Shown here piece by piece: positions 55,401 through 64,000 of a stretch of 64,000 bases of DNA (position 1 is the stretch's first letter; each line of letters begins with the position of its first letter). Made by a program: the position numbers and the translations under genes. The stretch covers positions 372,001-436,000 of the forward strand of contig JALJCO010012682.1 of assembly GCA_023101725.1 (NCBI GenBank). Direction: 5' to 3'. The notes beneath the pieces were generated by a model. That model made no database searches. It was given only the letters and a program-made list of their open reading frames with translations, and was not told where the DNA came from. This DNA is from Atherinomorus stipes. Taxonomy: Eukaryota > Chordata > Actinopteri > Atheriniformes > Atherinidae.

Positions 55401-58400
55401 GGTCTAAATGTTTCACCAAATTTATCTCCTACAAAGAGAGATTGTGTCATATATTAGTCTGAAATCATGCACTTATATCAAACCTATTATTATTATAATC
55501 ATTATTATTATTCTTATTATCTATTTTATAAATTTTCTTGATGTTCTTCAGACTTGTTTGAATCAAAGATCCGCTGCCGTTTAGGACTTCACTCGTTTGG
55601 TTTGCATCAGCCTCATCTGTGGAGTAAAATGGTGCATTATGCATTACAGTGCAAGAAATTTAAATTTCAGTTCGAGCAAGAGGAGGAGATTTCAAACATG
55701 ATCAGAGGGAGTAGATTTCCTACCTGGTAATGATTTTATTGGTCCCTCTGTCACACTTTCATCAACCAAATCTAAGTGATTTAAGGCGTAACTGTTGCTA
55801 TCCTCATGAAATGGTGTTGGCTCTAGATAAAAAAGAAAACAAAGAAAGAAGAATGCTTAAAATGTTTTCATTTTCTTTTATTTTTCTCTCATAATCAGTA
55901 TTTTGTTTGTCTCTAGTCTTGTTGGCTCACCAGGGTTCAGATTTGTGTCATGAATTGTTTCAGAGACCGTAACACCAAGCATGTTGCTGGTGTTGTCAGC
56001 TGGATGTGGTTTTAGTGAATCTACTGAAAGAAAAAAACATGATCCTACTGGTTGAATATCAACACAAAATGCACATTAAAAAATACCATCAGAGTCTTTC
56101 TGCTTCTTAAATGGTTGCTTACCAGGTTCAAAGTGTAAAAGTTTCTCAGGAGAGTCAGTAATGTCAAGTACATTTCTGACATCATGAGCTGGATTTGGTG
56201 TTGGTAATACTGTGGAATTAAAGATGAAATGAAAAATGATTAGTGCAGTCTGAAATTATGCTCTTAGTCTGTACAATCATGACTTCTGGAATTAACCTGG
56301 CACTGTTGTTTCTGTTACACTGTCTGAACTGGTTTTAATCCAGATGTCGAGTCTGTAGTTTGGATCAGGTGATACCAACTCTGTACAACATAAACATAAT
56401 TGGAAAGTTTAGTACATCACACCAGACTTTGTGTAGCAGTTTAATTCAGCATCATTTGTAGTGATACTAGCGAATGAGAGATTTCTAATATGCTTTTTTT
56501 TAAGCGAAACATTTACCACAAACACAAGGCATACGGCACAATACAACATAATAGTTTCATACCATTTATTATAGTGCTATTTGTGACGTTTCCACTGTCA
56601 GTGAAGGCATCACCGCTGCCACCTGAGTCTGCAGTGGGTGGGGCTGTGTGAGACAAGACAGTACAACATTTCATTAATGCTCTGATTGCTGTGTTATGAA
56701 AAAAAGACCAAACATGTCTGCACAGTTGTGTTTACGTTTACTTCCAGAACAAACATATTTCTCACCCGTTGATAATTTCAGCGTTTCCTGTGTGACATTT
56801 TCTCTTTTAGTATCTTGTAGCGACATGTGGCTCAAATTGGGATGAAAAAATACAGACTCTAAAAACAAAAAAAAAGAGAGATGTGTTAAGTTTTGTCAGT
56901 TTTAGTAACGTTGCTGATATCATTCAAGTCTTCCTGTCAGTCGGCCGGCACAAACCCGATTCCACATTTGCTTCCGGGATATTCTTGGTGTCAGTAACAT
57001 TCAAAACATCTCTGGTGTTATCAGGGGGCCTGTACGACGAAGCCGGATTTTCTCTTATCGAGGTAACTTCAGGGTTAACCCTGGGTTTTTCGTCCTATGA
57101 CGCTGGTTCACTTCTGATCGGGTTATATCTCCCCGGTAACTTATGCTGAACGCCAAACCTGGTCTGGACCAGGTTAAGTTCTGGATAAAGAGATCTCCGA
57201 CTATGAAAGCACCACTCCCTGACCAATCAGCACTCTTGGAAAATGGCCTGCCCATTTTTAGAAGATCCTGTCGATGCCGGTGCGCAGATTGAGAGGAGTT
57301 CTTAGAAGAGAAAGAATATTCAGAGATGGTGCAACCCTTTTGATTTGCCACATGACACTTTATATGAAAGATGTAGGTTTTCCTCTGCTGGACTCCGTTA
57401 CATCTGTCAGCTGTTAGAGCCGTACATCACTAATGTAACGCATCGCAGCCGGACACCGACAACACCACAGATGCTCTTCATCACACTGAGGTTTTATTAA
57501 TGTTAGACTAATTGAATTAATTTTGATATAGACAAACGCCTCACCTCGAGTGAAAAAAAATTAGTGCTGTACTGATGTAGCTGAAAAGCTTATTTTTTGT
57601 GGCCGAATTATGCTCACGGTCCCACTCAGTAAAACGTCATTCATTTATTTATTCATTCATTCATTCACTGGTAGTTTGATGCACACCGTTGGCGACACTG
57701 AAAACGTATGCAAAAACATGTCATGTAATAGGCCTACCCGCTTTTTCCCTGTGGGCTGCACAAATATTAAATGAAATTCCATTCATTCATGAAAGAGTGT
57801 GGCAGCATAGAATCTCGTCAATGGCCGGTTTGGATTATATATTTGTATTTGTTCTTTACTTGTTCCCATGATCGTCTTGCGCTGCGGGATTGCATCTGAA
57901 ATAATGTGATTAAGAGGTCACACATGTAGAAAACATGAATTTATGGAGCGCACACCCACCCATGCCCATGGTGAAGGGTTACAACACGTTCAACGATATG
58001 AGCCTAAAATATCCATATGCACAGTATGAGAAGCAAATATACTGAGGAAGCACTGTAGTGTGATGAACACTAAATGATCAGAGTCCGATATTGTTCCATG
58101 ATTGTACAATCGCACGGACTTGCTGCGCATTGACAGCCAGCATTAATTCCTGGCTTTTGCTGCGGCGACTGTGTTGCCGCAGCATAAATGGAGCCATTTA
58201 TTATCATTCCTGAATCATAATGTCGTGTTATCATTCAGGAATGATGATCCTGAATTCTACATATTTCTTAAGTATCATCGTCTGCTCCTCCATGGTGAAA
58301 TATGTCGCTCTCTGTTTCTCCATGTCTGCGATTGGTCAGATGCTTCCAACGCCGCCTCTTTTATGTGAGCGCGCACTGATTAAGATTGGAAAACCCTGGG

Positions 58401-61400
58401 TTGAGTTACCGAGTTGATAACCAGCTTCATAGTACCGTTTATCAAGACCGCAGATGTCTGGTTAAGTCAACCCAGGTAACTGAGAGAAATCCCGGGCATG
58501 TTAATCCGGCTTCGTCGTACAGGCCCAGGATGCTCTGTTGGTGATCCTGCGGTCAGAGAAATGTATGGCAATTAAAACGTGACCCTCTTTAAGTCAAACT
58601 TGTCAAACAAGCTGGAATCAAACAGTCTTAGTGGTCTGGAAAAGAGGAGTCTAACTACACACGAATGGGATTCAAAATACACGGGACAAGAAAGGTTATA
58701 TTCTTTTTTCATATTTAATCCCTTTTCTGGATGCACAGGGACTCACAACCTCCGGTGTCTGAAATAACAAACAACTACTTTTTCCTCAAGAAAATCTTCA
58801 CCTGGAAGGGTTTTACTTTGAGGTGTTCATGGTTTGTGAAGAAGGTGTTCAGAGCCATGGAGATCATGACCTTAATGAGTGATTCCCCCCCCCCTTTTCA
58901 CTCAGCAATTCATTCCTTTAGTAACAGTATATTTATGTCTGTTTTACATGAAAGAATAAGAAAAGAACTTTCTTCCTGGCAATGTTGAAAACCTCTTAGG
59001 AGCTTTATATTGGTAAATTTAATTTAATTATTTTATATGATTTTATTAGAACTAACATGATTTCATCTCTCTTTATTTTTTTTTCTCTTTCTGTTTTATG
59101 TACTTTTAAATGTTTTCAATGTTTAATGCAAAGCACTTTGAATTGTCTTGTACAGTGGCTTGCAAAAGTATTCATACCCATGACCAAAACTAAATTGCTC
59201 AGAAAAGAACTAAGCAAAAGTGGGTTTCACCTTTTTATATGAAAGGAAATGGCACAAACTCAACAATCCATCACTGTTCTTGTTCGTAAGCACTCTTTAC
59301 TATGAATAGGTTGCATAAGTTTGTATGTCATGGTTGCAAAAGTATTCACATTAAGTCATTAAGTCACAATCAGTACTTGGTTGCAGCTCCTTTGGCAGCA
59401 GTAACAGCTACCAATCGCTTTGGATAGCCAGCAATGAGTTTTGTGCAGTGGTCCTTGGACAGTTTCGCCCACTCCTCTTTGCAATACTGCTCCAGCTGAG
59501 TCAGGTTACTTGGTGACCTTCGGTGGACAGCAATCTTCAGATCCCTCCACAGGTTTTCTATTGGGTTGAGATCTGGGTTTTGACTGGGCCAGTCTAGAAC
59601 CTTCACTTTCTTCTTCTTGAACCATTCTTGTGTCACTCGAGCCGTATGTTTTGGATCATTATCCTGTTGAAAGGTGAAATTCCTCCCAAGCTTCAGGCTT
59701 TTTGCAGATTTGAAGACGTTTTCCTCCAGGATGTTGATGTATTTTGCACTATTCATAATCCCTTGCACACGGACAAGCTCACCAGGACCGGAGGAAGAGA
59801 AACAGCCCCATAGCATTATATTCCCACCTCCATGTTTCACGGTAGGGATGGTATGAGCTGGATCATCAGCTGTGTTAGCTTTGCGCCAAACATACTTCTT
59901 GGCGTTCAGGCCAAAAAGTTCTATTTTCGTTTCATCTGACCAGATCACACGTTCCTACGTGTGTGGTGGCATACTGCAAACGAGCCTTGAGATGTTGTTT
60001 CTTCAGATATGGCTTCTTCTTTGCAACACGCCCATAGAGACCTTCCTTGTGTAAAGTGCGGGATATTGTGGACTTGTGTACGTTAGTCCCAGCACCCTGG
60101 AGAGACTTCTTCAGGTCTTCAAGAGTGACAGAGGGGTTTGCTCTGGCTTCCCTGAGTAATTTCCTTTTGCCTTTTGCCGTGATCTTGGAGGGGCGCCCTG
60201 TTCTTTGGAGGTTCATAGTGGTACTGTGGCGCTTCCACTTCTAGACCAGTGATGCAACAGTACTTTCTGGCACATTGAGTGAACTTGCGATGGCTACATA
60301 GCTTTGCCCATCTCTATGCTTCTCTACAACTTTCTTTCTGAGGTCTTCTGAGAGCTCCTTGGACTTCATGACTGTTGTCTGCTGACAAGCATGGGATGAC
60401 TGTGGACAGGTGACTATTGGGCACTAATTATGGGGAGCAATCAAGGATATACAAATCACCTGGGACTAAATACCGCCCTGTGACACTGTGAGGCAATAGT
60501 TTATAGTGTGCAATCATTTTCGACTCAAAATAACATCTTTGGTGCAAGGGTGTGAATACTTTTGCAACAATGAAATACAGACTCATACAACCTATTCATA
60601 ATAAAGAGCGCTTACGAACAAAAACAGTGATGGATTGTTGTGTTTGTGCCATTTCCTTTCATATTAAAAGGTGAAACCCACTTTTGCTTTGTTCTTTTCT
60701 GAGCAACTGAGTTTTGATCATGGGTATGAATACTTTTGCAAGCCACTGTACATGAAAAATACAAATAAACTTGCTTGCTTGCTAAATTCATGGCAAATGT
60801 ACACCATTTACCATACAGGTGATTTACTTGAACTATTTTCTATTTTTGATAAAAAGCCTTTGTATCATTTCTGCTTTTGAGTGTTAGTGGGGGGTTTTGA
60901 CCATGAGTGCAAAGAGCTTCTTTGTTCCTACCATTTTGATGAACGTGCCCTTTAGCAGTCTTGTTTCTCACTTCTGTGGAACAACAGGGCAGACAGGGTG
61001 GACCAGGAGGACCTTCAAATAATCAAAACAAAGATGCAAAGATGTGAAAAACTGGCATGATAAAAAAGATAGTGGATCAGTGACATGGATTCTTTGCAAC
61101 ATTTAAAGAAAACAGAAGTGTCTTCATTTTCATATGATTTGTAAATTCTCTCACTGTGTCAAGATCTAGTCAAGATTTTGACAAAATAGCTTTACCCAAA
61201 TGACACTTGTTCCAAAACATCTGGTAACTTTCAAAGTTTCAGCTTTTGTTGTCTGTATACAGCATCCAATTAAATCTAGAGTTCTAACATTTGCAAATTG
61301 GTGCATCCTGTTTTTATTCACATTTTTGCAGCATGCCAACCTTTGACAGGTTATAATTAGTACAAACCCCCAAACTAGAACTCTAGACAACAAAAGAAGG

Positions 61401-62215
61401 ATGAGTTTAAGTTAATTGCTCGGCTGTGAATCTGTCAATGCATGTTTGAACATGAAAAGCTTTTTTTTTTTTTTTTTTGATAAAATGAAACTCAGCTGAA
61501 CTGAGACAACTAAGTTTAAAAGATCAAAGTTTTGTTCACACACTGGTTTCCTGGTTCAAAATGGCTAAAAATCCAACATAACTCATGTTAATTAGTTACA
61601 GCGAACATTTTCTACTGTGCAACAGTAAATAGTCATGTGGCAGATGTGGACAAAGTGTCTTGCAGACAGTGAGTGGGATGCTCATGTTGCGCAATCACGA
61701 CTGAACAATGATGGACTGTTTGACACATGGAAACAACTTCTGCTTCTGGGCTTGTTCTTCTGTTATGTCTGCTGTTCTTTATAAGATCATCCTACGGAGA
61801 TGGCTAGAGATTTAGGAGACATTTAAAAATCCCTTACCTCTTCTTCCACGTCTACCCTCTGGACCTGGCGCACCACGTGGTCCAGGACTACCTGGCAAAC
61901 CTGGGAAAAAAAAAAAAAACACAGAAGCAAAGATAAAAAAAAGACAACCCTTTGATGTGGTGACAAGGAAATTACATATTAAACTGAAATGTAAGGATTT
62001 ACCTGGAGGCCCGGGTGGACCTGGCAAAAAAAAAACAAAGAACAATAATGGTTAACTCAAACTGAATAGAAGTAGTTCACAGATGTACCAAAGTGGATTG
62101 GAAAACATTTTAAACACACCTGCTAAACAAATTCCTCTGGAGTTGTTACACAGATCAACAAAAGCTTTGACCTGAAAGTATACAAGCAGACTCAGTGAAG
62201 TAAATACGTATAAAT

Positions 62216-62280
<65 letters not shown>

Positions 62281-63200
62281 TTAGTTCACTGGTGTTATTC
62301 CCTCAATTAGAACGGAAACAATCTATTAGAATAATCAGTTATGTTGATTGAAGTCCTGTCAAATGACACCAATCTTTAATGTTCCATGTTCGCTGCATTG
62401 GTGCTTAAAGATAAACTTAAAGATTAAACTGTTGGCAAAACAAAATGTTCAAGACATCTTATGTCCTGAGGACATGCTCTGGGTAATATATCGCTTGATC
62501 AGCTAATAATCAAAACAATCATAGGCTGCAGCTTGTTTCTCCTCATCAGGCTGCACAGTAGCAACCTCTGAAGTACAGCCAGATCTTTCAGGATGTGAGT
62601 CCAGGGAGTAACAAACAGGCAGGCAGTCACACTCCATTGCTCAAAATATTTATCCAGGAAATACTTCAACTCAGACGCTTCTAAATTGCTGCAACAGACT
62701 GTCTGGATTGTAGTTGGGTTTTCTTGTCCCCAAAAGGCCAAATTTAACAACTTTTCCAATCAAAGATGACAGCAAAAAACAGTTTATCCCTCTCCTCTTC
62801 TTAACAATAATTTTTTTTATGTTTTCAAAAGGAAAGAAATCTCGAATCTCTCAAAAGAAACTAGCTGCAAATAATTTGGGTCTCTTACAGGAATCATGGA
62901 GTATGTCATCAGCATCAGCATGTCCTTGTCTTGGCTTTGTGTTGGAGCTCCCTCCTGGTTCCGTCTGCTGCGGCGGAGCTTCTTCAGCTCTGCTGTCTCT
63001 CCAACGTGGTCTGGCAGAATTCGTGCCTGCAGCCTGCAGCTCTGTGACAGCTCCTGCACCTGGGACTCAAGCCTGACCAACTCCTCTGCCAGCTCTTTGT
63101 GCTGAACCAGCAGGAAAATTAAACCTGCAAAACCCAGGAGCAGCAGAAAATACATTCCCACCAGCAGTATTTTCCACACGAGAACATTTTCATGTTTCAT
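52459..63200 (-). CDS. gldn: Gliomedin with expanded stalk and olfactomedin domain
   Basis: Gliomedin is a type II membrane or shed glial ligand that clusters sodium channels at nodes of Ranvier. First exon (62889-63200): short cytoplasmic tail, one helix at residues 10-32, coiled coil, a furin-like RRSRR, and MLMLMTYSMIP, a close match to human. Next come 62120-62171 (VDLCNNSRGICLAG) and Gly-X-Y exons 62003-62020, 61838-61900 and 60932-61012. The stalk exons are then 56766-56858, 56563-56643, 56297-56380, 56123-56209, 55931-56023, 55724-55822, 55554-55616, 55082-55171, 54878-54970, 54099-54182, 53931-54017, 53730-53810 and 53497-53565. The olfactomedin domain is 53268-53393, 53039-53189 and 52459-52921, with FWLAEHFSG, FYQGCGHVVY and NSKTYFKFAVDENGLW. 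About 789 residues result (human 551). One further stalk exon (56956-57025 plus 58530-58546) is split by a transposon. Confidence 0.9.
53730..57025 (-). repeat. gldn: Tandem array of duplicated stalk exons in gliomedin
   Basis: Small exons of 63-99 nt, all starting and ending in phase 1, fall into three similarity types. Type E has PTP..A.NT...NVTD (split copy, 56123, 55931, 55082, 54099). Type H has FH..S...VT..P...LPG (56766, 56297, 55724, 54878, 53931). Type F has SG...N..TII.G (56563, 55554, the relic at 54286, and probably 53730). In transcript order they read E-H-F, H, E, E-H-F, E-H-F, E-H-F. The encoded stalk is rich in Ser, Thr, Pro, Asn and acidic residues with several N-X-T/S sites, so it is probably extended and glycosylated. 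Confidence 0.8.
54286..54340 (-). pseudogene. gldn: Relic F-type stalk exon without acceptor
   Basis: Read on the minus strand, this segment encodes EANHNGDFFNEDRTIIKSG and ends in a good GTAAAA donor, like its functional F-type relatives. No usable AG acceptor gives the right frame: the nearest (in TTTGAG) shifts the frame into a stop. It is probably a dead exon. Confidence 0.55.
57026..58526 (+). mobile_element. PIF/Harbinger element inserted in a gliomedin exon
   Basis: The 1501-bp element has perfect terminal inverted repeats of 24 bp (GGGCCTGTACGACGAAGCCG, then GATT). It is flanked on both sides by AGG (57023-57025 and 58527-58529), fitting the 3-bp target duplication of PIF/Harbinger. 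Plus-strand remains of a HARBI1-like transposase lie inside. Subterminal pieces also pair (GGGTTAACCCTGGG near 57071 with CCCTGGGTTGAGTTAC near 58394). The ends are intact but the transposase is not, so it would be non-autonomous. Confidence 0.85.
57264..57725 (+). pseudogene. Decayed HARBI1-like transposase
   Basis: Plus-strand fragments read DPVDAGAQIERSS, then, after a stop, NPFDLPHDTLYERCRFSSAG and LRYICQLLEPYITNVTHRSR, and later GSLMHTVGDTENVCKN. This is the typical N-terminal order of PIF/Harbinger (HARBI1-type) nucleases: the DLPD..LYERYRFS box, then the VGD.E..SKNTV box. Internal stops and frame changes, and absence of the DDE region, show it is inactive. Confidence 0.75.
59153..60748 (-). 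mobile_element. Tc1/mariner element with IR/DR ends
   Basis: This 1596-bp element is bounded by TA dinucleotides (59151-59152 and 60749-60750). Its ends are inverted repeats of about 200 bp. Each carries an outer and an inner copy of the same motif: outer TTGCAAAAGTATTCATACCC at 59160, inner TTGCAAAAGTATTCACA at 59335, and their reverse complements at about 60723 and 60551. This is the IR/DR arrangement known from Sleeping Beauty and other fish Tc1 elements. It sits in the gliomedin intron between 58546 and 60932, in the same orientation as the gene. Confidence 0.92.
59370..60369 (-). pseudogene. Inactivated Tc1 transposase
   Basis: Tc1-type transposase of about 333 codons on the minus strand. 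The N-terminus (MKSKELSEDLRKKVVEKHRD) and paired-like HTH are followed by GRPSKIT, LYGRVAKKKPYL, then WSDETKIELFG, WGCFSSSGPG, QQDNDPKHTA, and NPDLNPIENLWRDLK with the catalytic D, D and E. Two defects are seen: an in-frame TAG at codon 43 (60241-60243), and a frameshift at about 59946-59960 just before the first catalytic Asp. The element cannot make a full enzyme. Confidence 0.9.
62218..62278. repeat. (AT)n microsatellite
   Basis: About 30 AT units in the first gliomedin intron, some 45 bp upstream (in transcript sense) of the exon at 62120-62171. Confidence 0.95.
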
Positions 63201-64000
63201 GTTTGTGCCCCGTTTCCTGCTCCTCAGCTGCAAAGTGATCTGAGCTCTGAAACTCGTAAGCACACACAGCTACAGTATATCTGACCAGCTGCCAACAGAT
63301 GAGACGTCAGAGTGAAACCACGCTCAGGCTGTTGGAGAGGAATAAACATGTCAAAATGCGTCTTGTGTGACTACAGTGGGAAACATGATGCATTGCGCAA
63401 TAAGCAACTGGGAGTTTAGTCTGTGGGCTTGCTTGATTTAGAACAGTTTATGGACATATTTAAAGAATGACACATCCTGCAAACAGTGTGGTGCTCTTTA
63501 TTATTCTGGTGCTCTTCCATTCAAGATTATCAGCAGCCTGCCCAACTCAAAATGACATGGAAGTGGAATAAATAAGTTTGGAACAAGGGAAACATTGTTT
63601 AAAATTTACAAAAGAGCTAACTGTGTAGAAGTAGATGCGTGGGTGCCAAAATATCCTTTTAGTGAAAGAGAATTTTTCACAATATGCACAGAATCTATGT
63701 TACATAATATTTTGCCTTTTGGTAAAAAAAAAAAAAAAAAATTAAAGTTTTCTTATTTAAAAAAGGGAAGTCCAAATCATACCGGTTTTTATTTCAAAGG
63801 GCACAGAAACTTTCTCAGCTACTTTGGGATGGAGCCAACACATCAGCCCAAAAATGTGAGATCAGTATCTTCATCTACAGTCTCACAGCTATTCAGATGT
63901 AGTAAGTTTGAAGGACAGCTCATTGTGAGCACAAATACTGTCCATAAATACTGTTTTTGTTCCAAGTTGCATCTAAACAGCAATATATACTGGCACGCAC
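63201..64000. other. Gliomedin upstream region
   Basis: Beyond the first ATG (63200) the frame stays open to about 63263 but without another ATG, so this is taken as 5' UTR and promoter. No other gene was recognised up to the window edge. Confidence 0.55.

Noticed and set aside
57055..57351. Minus-strand open frame of 98 codons inside the Harbinger element
   Set aside because: The opposite strand carries recognisable HARBI1-like blocks, so this frame is a shadow of them.
63201..63263. N-terminal extension of gliomedin upstream of the chosen ATG
   Set aside because: The frame is open but contains no ATG. The ATG at 63200 has a good context (A at -3) and gives a normal short cytoplasmic tail.

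Overview
This window is vertebrate nuclear DNA, almost certainly from a ray-finned (teleost) fish, and probably an acanthomorph. The genes are split into short exons with GT/AG introns. The translated exons match vertebrate families closely, and the non-coding DNA carries Tc1/mariner, PIF/Harbinger and hAT-type elements and abundant microsatellites. No bacterial, plasmid or CRISPR features were seen. The species cannot be named from the sequence alone.

Layout, left to right: (1) 1-5370 (+), the 3' half of anoctamin-3 (ano3), running off the left edge, with a long 3' UTR to about 8.6 kb. (2) 17820-18449 (+), single-exon fibin. (3) 23429-25012 (-), a four-exon TMEM178B-like membrane protein. 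(4) 28150-29866 (+), an SPI1/PU.1-type ETS transcription factor. (5) 32381-36827 (+), prc1, a cytokinesis microtubule bundler, with an apparent one-base deletion in one exon. (6) 37228-39249 (-), ubap1l (ESCRT-I family), tail-to-tail with prc1. (7) 41281-49842 (-), clpx, the mitochondrial AAA+ unfoldase, complete in 14 coding exons. (8) 52459-63200 (-), a gliomedin (gldn) gene with a short collagen part and a greatly expanded stalk.

The most unusual region is the gliomedin stalk at about 53.7-58.5 kb. At least 13 small, mutually similar, phase 1-1 exons lie in tandem. They fall into three sequence types (here E, H and F), repeated in the order E-H-F. A 1.5-kb PIF/Harbinger element with perfect terminal repeats and a 3-bp target duplication sits inside one E-type coding exon. 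A second element, a 1.6-kb Tc1/mariner copy with Sleeping-Beauty-like IR/DR ends and a broken transposase, sits in the adjacent intron.

The genes do not form a pathway; they are linked by ancestry. ANO3 and FIBIN (human 11p14), SPI1 (11p11), PRC1, UBAP1L, CLPX and GLDN (all human 15q) lie together here, which suggests a fish chromosome combining blocks now split between human 11p and 15q. TMEM178B (human 7q) is the outlier. Chromosome positions are from general knowledge; exon boundaries were read by eye and checked for reading-frame continuity.
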